A DNA stretch of 64,000 nt from Brevundimonas sp. Leaf363 (GCF_001424025.1 NZ_LMPZ01000001.1:373074-437073), one strand, 5' to 3'. Counted from the first letter of the stretch, positions 11,744 to 19,785 are shown. Notes: generated by a model from the letters alone, not told the origin. Numbers and translations are program-made.

Positions 11744-12883
11744 CTAACCCTCGGTCGCCAGCGCACCGCCCTCCACGCGGACGAAGGCAGCGCGGCCCTT
11801 CAGGTCATCGAACAGGTCGGCTTCGGTGCCGGTCATGAAGGCCTGCAGATCCAGGGCGACGATCTCGTCGAACAGGGCGGCTCTGCGGTGGGCGTCCAGG
11901 TGGGCGGGGGCCTCGTCGAGCAGGAGGATGGGCGGGGCGCCGCCCTCGACCTTCAGGCGTCCGACCTGGGCCAGGATCAGGTTGAGGACCAGCGCCTTCT
12001 GCTCGCCGGAGGAGCCTTCGGCGGCGGGGCGATTCTTCTGGCGGTGCAGGGCGGTCAGGTCGGTGCGGTGCGGCCCGAACAGGGAACGGCCGGCGGCGCC
12101 GTCGCGGGGGCGGGCGCGCAGGAAGCCGTCGCGCAGGGCGGCGGCGACGGCGGTCTCGTCCGCGCCATCGGCGGCCTGGGCTTCGGCGGCGCCGTCCAGG
12201 CCGAGGTCGGCCTGGGGGAAGGGGCGGTCGGTGCGGGCGTCGATGCCGGCCTGGAGCGAGGCCAGCGCCGCGACGCGAGCCATGACGGCGCGGGCGCCGC
12301 TCTCGGCCAGGCGCTGCTCCAGGGTGTCCAGCCACAGGGCGTCGGCGGCGGCGCCGGTTTCAGCCGCGTCGGTCAGCAGGCGCAGGCGTTCGCGCAGGGC
12401 CTTTTCATAGACGGCGACCGAGGTGGCATGGCCGGGGTCGGCGGCGAAGACCAGCCGGTCGAAGAACTTCAGCCGCTCGGCCCGCGCGTCCGAGAACAGC
12501 CGGTCCTGCTCGGGCGTGGCCCAGACGGGGCGCAGGAAGTCCAGGAACCGGCCGGAAGAGGCGGTCTCGCCGTCGATGCGGACGATGCGCCGGGCCGATC
12601 CGGGCGACTGGACGCCGGTGCCCAGACGCACCTCGCCTTCGTCGCCTTCCAGCGTCAGGGCGACGGCCCAGGCCCGCCCGCCGGCCTCGCCCGGCTCACG
12701 CCGCCCCATCTCCGGCGCCGAGGCGCCGCGCAGCCCCTTGCCCGGCGTGAACAGACTGAGCGCCTCCAGCACATTGGTCTTGCCCGCGCCATTGGGGCCG
12801 TGAAGCACGACCGGGCCGGGACCGACGTCCAGCCGTGCGGCGGCGTAGGAGCGGAAGTCGGTGAGGGCGAGGGTGGTGATCAC
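11744..12883 (-). CDS. recF: DNA replication and repair protein RecF
   Basis: 379 residues from the GTG at 12883, the normal size for RecF, which loads RecA at gaps with RecO and RecR. Seen are the N-terminal ITTLALTDFRSYAAARLDVG, Walker A GPNGAGKTNVLEALS, signature region SSGEQKALVLNLILAQ and Walker B ILLLDEAPAHLD. A start-proximal AAGGA lies 11 bases before the GTG. The same frame stays open upstream through a palindromic repeat and the whole GIY-YIG gene to a TTG at 13258, giving a possible 504-residue fusion. I annotate recF separately because its family length and ribosome site fit the GTG. Confidence 0.93.
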   Translation of the reverse strand: MITTLALTDFRSYAAARLDVGPGPVVLHGPNGAGKTNVLEALSLFTPGKGLRGASAPEMGRREPGEAGGRAWAVALTLEGDEGEVRLGTGVQSPGSARRIVRIDGETASSGRFLDFLRPVWATPEQDRLFSDARAERLKFFDRLVFAADPGHATSVAVYEKALRERLRLLTDAAETGAAADALWLDTLEQRLAESGARAVMARVAALASLQAGIDARTDRPFPQADLGLDGAAEAQAADGADETAVAAALRDGFLRARPRDGAAGRSLFGPHRTDLTALHRQKNRPAAEGSSGEQKALVLNLILAQVGRLKVEGGAPPILLLDEAPAHLDAHRRAALFDEIVALDLQAFMTGTEADLFDDLKGRAAFVRVEGGALATEG

Positions 12884-13258
12884 GGGGTCCGATGTCCTTG
12901 CCGTGACCGCGCCACGTTCCACTCCGCTCATCCCGGCGGAAGCCGGGATCCAGTCCTTAGCGTGAACGCCGTCGGGCGCCAGCAGGGCGTCGTACAGATC
13001 GACCCACCCCGGATTGGTCTTCTCGATCAACTCCAGCCGCCAGACGCGCGGCCACTCCTTGATCCGGCGTTCGCGCGTGAAGGCGGCCTCACGCGTTTCA
13101 TGCCACTCGAACCAGACGAGCTTGGCGATGCTGTACTTCGCCGTATGGCCGCGCCGGAGCTTGGTCTTGTGCTCCCAGACGCGCCGGATCAGGTCGTCGG
13201 AGGAGCCGGTGTAGATGGAGCCGTTTCGGTCACTGGCGACGATGTAGGTGGCGAACAA
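12884..13258 (-). CDS. GIY-YIG endonuclease, in frame with recF and lacking its own stop
   Basis: About 107 residues of GIY-YIG (COG2827/UPF0213-like) sequence from a TTG start: TYIVASDRNGSIYTGSSDDL, then LIRRVWEHK with the catalytic Arg and His, TRERRIKEW with the conserved Glu, and NPGWVDLYDALL. All core residues look intact. After LLAPDGVHAKDW the frame enters a palindromic repeat, encoding IPASAGMSG, and continues into recF without a stop. The end coordinate given is the base before the recF GTG, not a stop codon. Direct copies of the repeat flank the gene (12924-12960 and 13269-13304), the latter only 10 bases upstream of the TTG. It could be translated as a GIY-YIG-RecF fusion, or be a formerly separate gene that lost its stop. 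Confidence 0.75.
12924..12960. repeat. CCGGGATCC-type palindrome, copy A
   Basis: 37 bases containing CATCCCGGCGGAAGCCGGGA, a perfect 6-base-arm hairpin, then TCCAGTCCTTAG. It lies inside the open frame joining the GIY-YIG gene to recF and has no stop in that frame. Same orientation as copy B. Confidence 0.9.
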
Positions 13259-13268
13259 ACCCTACCTC

Positions 13269-13304
13269 CCGCTCATCCCGGCGGAAGCCGGGATCCAGTC
13301 CTTG
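13269..13304. repeat. CCGGGATCC-type palindrome, copy B
   Basis: Direct copy of 12924-12960, nearly identical over 36 bases, starting 10 bases before the TTG of the GIY-YIG gene. Together A and B bracket that gene. Confidence 0.9.
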
Positions 13305-13369
13305 GCCACGGCAGGCCGTTGGTTGGATATCCCTGACAGCTTCGTCTGCGATGCTCCATCACCCAAAGC

Positions 13370-13400
13370 ACTGGATCCCGGCTTCCGCCGGGATGAACGG
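13370..13400. repeat. CCGGGATCC-type palindrome, copy C (inverted)
   Basis: Inverted copy of A/B (ACTGGATCCCGGCTTCCGCC and onward). With B it forms an inverted pair separated by about 65 bases, the same layout as 33835-33964. It ends one base before the stop codon of the membrane-protein gene at 13402. Confidence 0.9.
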
Positions 13401-13401
13401 A

Positions 13402-13929
13402 TCAGGTTATGGCCTGTCGGCTCGGGTCGGAATCCACCGCGCTTTGGCGATAGCCTTCAAGCAGATCCAACAGGCGATGCGGCTTGCTCCATTGGTTCGA
13501 CACCCATCCATCGCAGCCGGCTGGCCTGAAGATGCTCGACCAAACAGGCCTCTGACGACCCTTCGCCCCCTCCGTCAGGCGATAGCCGATAATCCACGTT
13601 GAGTGCTTACGGACCACCACGAACTCGGCCACATCCTCCCATCGCACAAGCGGATTTTTCCGGGCGCCGAGATGCTCGAAGCCGTCCCGACTGACGACAA
13701 GGCGCGTGGGATTGAACAGCTCGCGCAGGCTTAGGATGAAGCCGCCGCTTGCGGCCAGGGTGCAGAAGCAGCCCACGAAGAAGGCATGCTCGTGGGAGAA
13801 CCGCCGGGTCGCCGGGGCGCCCATGGCGAGTATCCACCAGCCCATCGCGAACAAAGCCGCCAGCCCGAACAACAAGACGACGGCCTTCCAACGATGAAGC
13901 CGCCAGACCTCGACCGGTGTCTCAATCAC
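13402..13929 (-). CDS. Two-TM membrane protein, STM3941-like
   Basis: 175 residues, not matched to a named function. Two membrane segments are at about 15-34 and 46-69, followed by a cytoplasmic part with LVVSRDGFEHLGARKNPLVR and WEDVAEFVVVRKHS, which resembles STM3941/PH-like proteins. The GTG start overlaps the dnaN stop in GTGTGA, so translation is probably coupled to the sliding clamp. The C-terminal residues run up to one base from a palindromic repeat, so the native tail may have been replaced. A role in replication is not supported by sequence. Confidence 0.75.
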   Translation of the reverse strand: MIETPVEVWRLHRWKAVVLLFGLAALFAMGWWILAMGAPATRRFSHEHAFFVGCFCTLAASGGFILSLRELFNPTRLVVSRDGFEHLGARKNPLVRWEDVAEFVVVRKHSTWIIGYRLTEGAKGRQRPVWSSIFRPAGCDGWVSNQWSKPHRLLDLLEGYRQSAVDSDPSRQAIT

Positions 13930-15044
13930 ACCCTCAGCGGCATCAGCACGTACTGCACGCCCGGGTCGCCCGGGTCGAGGACCAGCGTGGGGCTGGCGGG
14001 GTCGGCGAATTTGAAGCTGGCGGTTTCGCCGGTGATCTGGCCGGCGACGTCGAGCAGGTAGCGGGCGTTGAAGCCGATTTCGAAGGGTTCGTCGGAATAG
14101 CCGATCTCGACCTCCTCGACGCCCTGGCCGGCTTCCATGTTGCGCACGGTCAGGGTGACGCGGTCGTTCTCGAAGGCCAGTTTCACCGAGCGGCTCTTCT
14201 CGGCCGAGATGGTGGCGACGCGGTCGACGGCCGAGGCGAAGACGGTGTTGTCGATATCGGCGGTCTTGTCGTTGCCCTTGGGGATGACGCGCAGATAGTC
14301 GGGGAAGGCGCCGTCGATGACCTTGGACGTCAGGCTGGCGTTCCCGAGCTCGAAGCGGATCTTTTGCGGGCTGACCATTAGCTGGACCGCGCCGGGGGCG
14401 TCGTCCAGCAGGCGGCGGACCTGATCGACCGTCTTGCGCGGGACGATGACGCCGGGGCTGCCGGCCGCGCCGTCGGGGGCGGGGGTCTCGGCCAGGGCCA
14501 GGCGGTGGCCGTCGGTGGCGACGGCGCGCAGCAGCGGCACGCCCTGTTCGGCGACGGTGTGGAAGTAGAGGCCGTTCAGATAGTAGCGCGTCTCCTCCGT
14601 CGAGACGGCGAAGCGGGTCTTGTCGATCAGCCGGGCCAGGTCGTCCTTGGCCATGGTGAACTGAGAACCGGAGGCCTCGGTCGACATGACGGGGAAGTCG
14701 CCGGCCGGCAGGACCGGCAGATTGAAGCGCGAGCGGCCGGCCGAGACGGTCAGGCGCGGATCGTCGCCGTTGTAGGTCAGCGAGACCTCGGCGCCGTCGG
14801 GCAGCTTGCGGACGATTTCGTACAGGGTGTGGGCGGGCGCGGTGATCTGGCCCTCGACGTTCACCTGGGCCTCGGCCTCGTCGACCATCTCCATGTCCAG
14901 GTCGGTCGCCGCGAAGCTCAGCCGGTCGCGGCCGGCGGACAGCAGGACGTTGGACAGGATGGGAATGGTGTTGCGGCGCTCGACCACGCTCTGGACGTGC
15001 CCGAGGGCCTTCAGGAGCGCGGAACGTTCGATGGTCAGCTGCAT
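13926..15044 (-). CDS. dnaN: DNA polymerase III beta subunit (sliding clamp)
   Basis: 372 residues, the standard clamp length. The dimeric ring holds Pol III on DNA. It starts with MQLTIERSALLKALGHVQSV followed by ERRNTIPILSNVLL and ends with the classic C-terminus YVLMPLRV, all typical of DnaN. Three repeated clamp domains of about 120 residues are implied. It lies downstream of dnaA on the same strand, with a 234-base gap largely filled by a palindromic element, so it may have its own promoter in 15045-15130. Confidence 0.98.
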   Translation of the reverse strand: MQLTIERSALLKALGHVQSVVERRNTIPILSNVLLSAGRDRLSFAATDLDMEMVDEAEAQVNVEGQITAPAHTLYEIVRKLPDGAEVSLTYNGDDPRLTVSAGRSRFNLPVLPAGDFPVMSTEASGSQFTMAKDDLARLIDKTRFAVSTEETRYYLNGLYFHTVAEQGVPLLRAVATDGHRLALAETPAPDGAAGSPGVIVPRKTVDQVRRLLDDAPGAVQLMVSPQKIRFELGNASLTSKVIDGAFPDYLRVIPKGNDKTADIDNTVFASAVDRVATISAEKSRSVKLAFENDRVTLTVRNMEAGQGVEEVEIGYSDEPFEIGFNARYLLDVAGQITGETASFKFADPASPTLVLDPGDPGVQYVLMPLRV

Positions 15045-15130
15045 GTCGTCTCGGCCCGTGCGGCGACTCGATACCCCGGCCGCCAGATAAGGGGCTTGGA
15101 CACTAGCGGATTGGTGCGGTGGAGCAACGG

Positions 15131-15277
15131 CCCTCTCCCTCCCCTTTATGGGGAGGGACGATCGCGCAGCGATCCGGGTGGGGAAAAGCCTGGGGATTGA
15201 GGGCGGTGGATGCCCTTTCGGGCCCCACCCCGCCGCCTTTCGGCGTCTTCCCTCCCCATGAAGGGGAGGGAGAAGGC
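15131..15277. repeat. Long palindromic element, CCCTCCCC/GGGGAGGG type, copy 2
   Basis: About 147 bases with the same terminal hairpins as 9008-9150 and a shared core GGATGCCCTTTCGGGCCCCA. The right end stops two bases from the dnaA stop codon. It sits between dnaA and dnaN and could end or attenuate dnaA transcripts. Confidence 0.85.
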
Positions 15278-15278
15278 C

Positions 15279-16754
15279 TCAGCCCCGCAGCTTGCGGGTC
15301 AGGGCCTCGACGTCACGGGCGATCTGGTCGTCCTGGGCCATCAGCTCCTCGATCTTGCGGACCCCGTGCAGGACGGTGGTGTGGTCGCGCCCGCCGAAGC
15401 GGCGGCCGATGTCGGGGTAGGAGCGGGTGGTGTGCTGCTTGCACAGCCACATGGCGATCTGACGCGGGCGGGCGACGGTGCGGGTGCGGCGCTCGCTGAG
15501 CAGGTCGGCCTGTTTCAGGCTGAAGTGTTCGGCGACGGTCTTCTGGATCTCGTCGACCGTGATGCGGCGCTCGGGACCGCCGCGCAGGGCGGCGCCCAGC
15601 AGGGCCTGGCACTCCTCGACGGTCAGGCTCTCCAGCCGGGCCGCGGCGGCGGCGGCCAGGGTGTTCACGGCGCCCTCCAGCTCGCGCATCGAGCCGGGGG
15701 TGCGATCGACCAGGTGCTCCAGCACCTCGGGGCGGCAGGCGCCCGAGATGACGCCCAGCCTGGCCAGGGCCTTGAGGCGGTTCTGGGCGACGGCGATCTT
15801 CAGCGCGCGGTCGGCCGGTTCGACCGGGCAGGTCAGGCCCGAGGCCAGATGGCTGCGCAGGCGCGGCTCGACCTCGGACATCGCCATCGGCGGCCGGTCG
15901 GCCGACAGGACGATGCGTTTGCCGTCGCCGATCAGGGCGGTCAGGGTGGAGAGCAGCTCTTCCTGGGTCGAGGCCTTGCCGCCCACGAACTGGACGTCGT
16001 CCAGCAGCAGCATGTCGGCCGAGCGCAGGCTGTCCTTGAAGGCGGCGGTCGAGCGGTCCTGCATCGCCTTGACGAAGGTCGACAGGAAGCGTTCGGCGGT
16101 CAGATAGACGACCTTGGCGTCGGGGCGCAGGCGCTGCGCCTCCCAGGCGATGGCGTTCAGCAGGTGGGTCTTGCCGTAGCCATAGGGGCCGCAGAAGACG
16201 ATGGGGTTGAAGTGGCCGTCGGCCCAGCTGGCCGCCTGGCGGGCGATGGCCAGGGCGAAGGCGTTGCCCTGACCCTCGACGAAGCTGTCGAAGGTCAGGC
16301 GGTCCTGCAGGCCGGCGGCGCGCACGGCGCGGGCGCCGTCGGCGACCGGGGCCACGGTGGCGGCCGGGACGCGGGCGAAGGCCTGGGCGGACGGCGTGTC
16401 GTCGGCGAGGACGCTCAAGCCCGCGCTCTGGGCTCCGCCCTGGGCCGCCAGGGACGCCGAGGTCGGGGTCGACCCCATCTCGGCCCGGCAGCGCACGTCC
16501 AGCCGGCGGTTCAGGCCGTCCAGGCCGAGCCACAGCTCATTCATGCGGCGAAGGGCGTTCTTGCGGACCCAGTCGCGGGCATAGGCGGTCGGGGTGACCA
16601 GGATCAGCTGGCCGGCGCCGTCGGCGCGCACGGCCGAGGGGGCGATGTAGGAGCTGAAGGGGCCGTCGCCGATCTCGGTCCGCAGGCGGCCCGCCGCCTC
16701 GGTCCAGATCCGATCCGGATCCGTCAGTCGCGCCATCGCCGCCCCTCCGTTCAT
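15279..16754 (-). CDS. dnaA: Chromosomal replication initiator protein DnaA
   Basis: 491 residues. DnaA binds DnaA boxes and opens the origin. Domain I is at about 10-85 (EIGDGPFSSYIAPS, ARDWVRKNALRRMNELW), with a linker to about 150. The AAA+ domain has Walker A GPYGYGKTHLLNA (Lys195) and Walker B MLLLDDVQFVGG. Domain IV has the DnaA-box signature GGRDHTTVLHGVRKIEEL. The ATG at 16754 is preceded by AAGGGTGG; a second in-frame ATG at 16733 has a stronger GGAGGGG site, so the true start may be seven codons later. A roughly 190-base leader is likely. Confidence 0.97.
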   Translation of the reverse strand: MNGGAAMARLTDPDRIWTEAAGRLRTEIGDGPFSSYIAPSAVRADGAGQLILVTPTAYARDWVRKNALRRMNELWLGLDGLNRRLDVRCRAEMGSTPTSASLAAQGGAQSAGLSVLADDTPSAQAFARVPAATVAPVADGARAVRAAGLQDRLTFDSFVEGQGNAFALAIARQAASWADGHFNPIVFCGPYGYGKTHLLNAIAWEAQRLRPDAKVVYLTAERFLSTFVKAMQDRSTAAFKDSLRSADMLLLDDVQFVGGKASTQEELLSTLTALIGDGKRIVLSADRPPMAMSEVEPRLRSHLASGLTCPVEPADRALKIAVAQNRLKALARLGVISGACRPEVLEHLVDRTPGSMRELEGAVNTLAAAAAARLESLTVEECQALLGAALRGGPERRITVDEIQKTVAEHFSLKQADLLSERRTRTVARPRQIAMWLCKQHTTRSYPDIGRRFGGRDHTTVLHGVRKIEELMAQDDQIARDVEALTRKLRG

Positions 16755-17096
16755 GGTTCCACCCTTGATCCAGCACCAACCCGTTCAACCCCCGCCGCGG
16801 CCGGATCGGAGACGACTTCTCCTGTCCCGAAAAGCGGATGCTTTACGGGCGGGGTCGCCTTCGCAATCTGACAACACGCGTCGACCTGGAACCCTGTCCC
16901 CGGCCGTCTTCATCCGTGGTGGGATGGAAGAGCGTTGAGGCCCAAACTTACGCCCGGCCAAGGCACCGTCAACGATGATTCGCGAGCCGATTCGTAACTA
17001 AATCTGTTGACTCCCGTAAGCGCCCACCCGGCCTCGAAAAATGGCGACTTCGCGTCCCGGGCGAGCGCCGTTTTTCGGTTTTCACTTGTCGGAGGA
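16755..17096 (-). promoter_or_regulatory. dnaA upstream region with candidate promoter and long leader
   Basis: 342 bases without a credible gene. On the minus strand a TTGACG (-35, complement of 16967-16972) and TAAGTT (-10, complement of 16945-16950) are spaced by 16 bases, which would give a leader of about 185 bases before the first dnaA ATG. A long translation-limiting dnaA leader is known in Caulobacter. No cluster of TTATNCACA DnaA boxes was seen, consistent with the origin lying elsewhere (by hemE) in Caulobacteraceae. Promoter call is by eye. Confidence 0.4.
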
Positions 17097-17097
17097 A

Positions 17098-17134
17098 TGC
17101 AAAACGGCGTGGGAGCGGATGCCCCCACGCCGTT
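17098..17134 (-). terminator. Intrinsic terminator of rpsT
   Basis: Perfect 11-base stem AACGGCGTGGG (17103-17113) with CCCACGCCGTT (17124-17134) and a 10-base loop. Read on the minus strand, the stem is followed by TTTT-rich sequence. It lies about 57 bases after the rpsT stop and separates rpsT from dnaA. Confidence 0.8.
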
Positions 17135-17190
17135 GAAATCATTTGCCTATTGGATGACGGAGCGATGACGACCGCTCTGTGTCCGGTAGT

Positions 17191-17460
17191 TTACGCTGCC
17201 GCCAGTTTCTTCAGCTGGGCGGCCAGGCGCGACACCTTGCGCGAGCCCGTGTTCTTGTGAACCACGCCCTTGGATACGGCGCGCATCAGCTCGGATTGCG
17301 CGGTCACGAAAGCCGCCTTGGCGGCGTCGGCGTCGCCGCCGGTGACCGCTTCCTGGAACTTGCGCAGATAGGTGCGGACGCGCGTGCGGCGCGCCTTGTT
17401 CACTTCCGTACGGGCGGCGATCTTGCGGATCGCCTTCCGGGCGCCGGCGTTGTTGGCCAT
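17191..17460 (-). CDS. rpsT: 30S ribosomal protein S20
   Basis: 89 residues, highly basic: [20 protein letters not shown], then [19 protein letters not shown] and [20 protein letters not shown], typical of S20. It binds 16S rRNA early in 30S assembly. The location directly upstream of dnaA is conserved in Caulobacteraceae. A strong terminator follows. Confidence 0.98.
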   Translation of the reverse strand: MANNAGARKAIRKIAARTEVNKARRTRVRTYLRKFQEAVTGGDADAAKAAFVTAQSELMRAVSKGVVHKNTGSRKVSRLAAQLKKLAAA

Positions 17461-17607
17461 CAGTCAAACCTTCGGAACGAAAGACGCCGCAGACAGCCCG
17501 TCCACGGCGCATAAATCTCAAGAGCGGCGGCGTATAGCGGAAGGCGGCGGGAGAGGCAAGGCGAGAGTCCAGGGGAGTGATGAGTGGCGATCCATGAGGG
17601 ACTGCCG

Positions 17608-17634
17608 TCATCCTCGGACTTGATCCGAGGACGA
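17608..17634. repeat. Short palindrome TCCTCGGACTTGATCCGAGGA
   Basis: Hairpin TCCTCGGA-CTTGA-TCCGAGGA in the 192-base gap between the enoyl-CoA hydratase and rpsT. A related half element occurs at 28130-28155, and the similar CCCCCGACTTGATCGGGGG core occurs at 19171 and 30103. Confidence 0.8.
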
Positions 17635-17652
17635 CGGATTTTGAAGGTTAGC

Positions 17653-18441
17653 CTACTTCCCCTTGAAGCTCGGCTTCCGCTTTTCGACGAAGGCGGCCAT
17701 GCCTTCCTTCTGGTCCTCGAAGGCGAAGAGGCTGTGGAACAGGCGGCGTTCGAACTGGACGCCCTGGGTGAGTGTGGTCTCCAGGGCCGTGTTGACCATC
17801 TCCTTGTTGGCCATGACGGCCAGGGGGGACTGGGCGGCGATCCTGGCGGCGATGGCGCGGGCTTCGTCCATCAGGGTCTCGTGGGGGAAGACGCGGGAGG
17901 CGAGGCCGGAGCGTTCGGCCTCGGCGGCGTCCATCATGCGGCCGGTCAGGACCATGTCCATCGCCTTGGACTTGCCGACCAGGCGGGTCAGGCGCTGGGA
18001 CCCGCCGATGCCGGGGGCGACGCCCAGGTTGATCTCGGGCTGGCCGAACTTCGCCTTCTCACTGGCCAGGATGAAGTCGCACAACATGGCCAGCTCGCAG
18101 CCGCCGCCCAGCGCGAAGCCGTTGACCGCCGCGATGATCGGCTTGCGGAAGCGGACGATGCGGTCGTGGCCCAGGGCGAAGAAGTTGCCCGTATACATCT
18201 GGGCGTAGGTCTGGTCGGCCATCTCCTTGATGTCGGCGCCGGCGGCGAAGGCCTTGTCGCCCGCGCCGGTCAGGATCAGGCAGCGGACCGTGTCGTCATG
18301 CTCGACGGCGTCGAGGAAGGCGGCCAGATCGGCGAACAGGGCCGAGTTGAGCGCGTTCAGGGCCTCGGGCCGGTTCAGGGTGACCACCGCGTAGCCGTCG
18401 GCGTGCCGCTCGATCGCGAGGGTGGAATAGGCGTCGGTCAT
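17653..18441 (-). CDS. Enoyl-CoA hydratase
   Basis: 262 residues, crotonase fold. It hydrates trans-2-enoyl-CoA in beta-oxidation. The oxyanion-hole motif AFAAGADIKEM is at about 65-75 and the second at NGFALGGGCELAML. The two catalytic glutamates of true hydratases are both present: Glu116 in GGGCE and Glu136 in FGQPEI. The tail FVEKRKPSFKGK is typical. It lies between rpsT and mutM as in related genomes. Substrate chain length cannot be told from sequence. Confidence 0.94.
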   Translation of the reverse strand: MTDAYSTLAIERHADGYAVVTLNRPEALNALNSALFADLAAFLDAVEHDDTVRCLILTGAGDKAFAAGADIKEMADQTYAQMYTGNFFALGHDRIVRFRKPIIAAVNGFALGGGCELAMLCDFILASEKAKFGQPEINLGVAPGIGGSQRLTRLVGKSKAMDMVLTGRMMDAAEAERSGLASRVFPHETLMDEARAIAARIAAQSPLAVMANKEMVNTALETTLTQGVQFERRLFHSLFAFEDQKEGMAAFVEKRKPSFKGK

Positions 18442-18501
18442 GGGGCGCTCCTGAAGCTCGGTTGGGGCTTACCAAGCGGGGGGCGGGGGCGAAAGGCGGG
18501 T

Positions 18502-19101
18502 TCAGCCGCTCAGTCTGCGGCGTCGTCGGCGCTCGGCGCGGTTCAGGCCGGGTTCGTCGGGGTCGAGGGCGTTTTTCGACTCCACTTCGTTCGCCTGGTC
18601 GCGGGTCCGCCGGGCGGCAAGTTGGGCGTCGACGATGTCGATCTCGGTCTGGACGCGCTGCATGACGGCGACGGTGGCGGCGCTGCGGCCGCGGGCGGCC
18701 TCGGTCGCCTGGCGCAGATCGGCCATGGAGCGGCGGTCGCCCTCGCGCATGTCGGCCCGCTCGCCCGCCAGCAGCATGGCGTGGATCCGCATCCAGCGCA
18801 GGGCGTCGGTCGAGCGGCCGGCGTCCAGCGCCGCATCGACCCGGCGCCAGGCCTTGTCGATGGCCTGTTCGCGCGAAGCGACGGGGGCGTCGGGGTCCAG
18901 CGCGTCGTCCACCGGATCCGGCGCGGGCTGATCGGCGCGGCGCCAACCCTCGCGCTGGGCGCGGGCCCAGAAGGCGGAGAGGCCCAGGTCGTGGCGGCGA
19001 CAGACCTCCTGGGCGGTGAAGCCGATCAGATAGTCTTCGCGGGCGTCGTTCCAGACGCTGTCCGGGCGGATGCGGCGGGGCGTGGGGGCCATGTCGGTCA
19101 T
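18502..19101 (-). CDS. Unknown protein with HTH-like N-terminus
   Basis: 199 residues, not recognised as a named family. The N-terminal 60 residues (VWNDAREDYLIGFTAQEVCR, RHDLGLSAFWARAQREGW) look like the helix-turn-helix of small terminase subunits or transposase-like DNA-binding modules. The middle is helical and acidic/basic, with ADMREGDRRSMADLRQATEA, and the tail ends in an RRRRRR run. An alternative ATG is at 19092. It could be a domesticated phage or gene-transfer-agent-type DNA-binding protein, but that is inference. Confidence 0.7.
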   Translation of the reverse strand: MTDMAPTPRRIRPDSVWNDAREDYLIGFTAQEVCRRHDLGLSAFWARAQREGWRRADQPAPDPVDDALDPDAPVASREQAIDKAWRRVDAALDAGRSTDALRWMRIHAMLLAGERADMREGDRRSMADLRQATEAARGRSAATVAVMQRVQTEIDIVDAQLAARRTRDQANEVESKNALDPDEPGLNRAERRRRRRLSG

Positions 19102-19170
19102 GGCGCCGGTGCTAGCGCGCGGGTGCGTCGGAAACGGACGGGGGGCGAGGGCTTAGGGGCCTTCTCTTTC

Positions 19171-19323
19171 GTCATCCCCCGACTTGATCGGGGGACAAGG
19201 CGGCGCCGCAGCGAAGCGGAGGCGATCTTTCATCAGGCAGCGTGCTTGACAGGTTCGCGCTCTCGCGCGCCGCCCTGTCCCCCGGTCTCCGCTGCGCTGC
19301 GCCGGAGGATGACGAAAGAAAGA
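19171..19323. repeat. Long palindromic element, CCCCCGACTTGATCGGGGG type, copy 1
   Basis: About 153 bases from TCATCCCCCGACTTGATCGG to a GGAGGATGACGAAAGAAAG end. A near copy in the same orientation is at 30103-30252. It contains internal hairpins and GGCGGCGCCG/CGCGCCGCC pairs. It fills most of the gap at 19102-19341. Confidence 0.85.
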
Positions 19324-19341
19324 TAGCGGCTCTCCACCCCC

Positions 19342-19785
19342 TCACCGCCTCGGCAGCAGGGCCAGGGTGAAGGCGGCGCGGGTCAGTTCGGTGGCGACGA
19401 CCATGAAGAGCAGGATGTTGGCGGCCAGGGCCTGGCCGCGCGCGCCGGCCAGGTCGAGGCTCCAGCCGAACAGGGAAGCCAGCGCGAGGATGGCGGCGGC
19501 CGACAGCATCATGAAGACCAGCAGCATCAGGGCGACGTGGCTGGCCTGGAGGGCGGACTGCAGGGTGGGGCCTTCGTCCAGCACGCAGTGGCGGCGGCGG
19601 AAGAGCCAGCCGATCAGGCCGGTGACCACGACCTCGGCCAGGACGACGACCACCAGGGCGCCGAGGAACCAGAGGGCCAGGTCGCCTGCCTCGCCCCGCC
19701 GCAGGCTGAGCACGACATGGCCGAAATAGGCGCCCCAGACGGCCAGGCCGACGATCAGGCTGATCCAGAGGTGGGTGCGTCTCAT
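19342..19785 (-). CDS. Four-TM membrane protein, unknown
   Basis: 147 residues with four hydrophobic segments at about 6-27, 36-60, 82-103 and 118-140. No named family recognised. The ATG at 19785 overlaps the stop of the DUF1697 gene by ATGA, so the two are probably co-translated; the longer open frame upstream is a shadow. Motifs: WGAYFGHVVLSLRRGEAGD and RRHCVLDEGPTLQSALQASH. Confidence 0.8.
   Translation of the reverse strand: MRRTHLWISLIVGLAVWGAYFGHVVLSLRRGEAGDLALWFLGALVVVVLAEVVVTGLIGWLFRRRHCVLDEGPTLQSALQASHVALMLLVFMMLSAAAILALASLFGWSLDLAGARGQALAANILLFMVVATELTRAAFTLALLPRR

Noticed and set aside
16755..17190. Possible oriC next to dnaA
   Set aside because: No cluster of DnaA boxes and no AT-rich unwinding stretch were found; in Caulobacteraceae the origin lies near hemE, which is not in the window.
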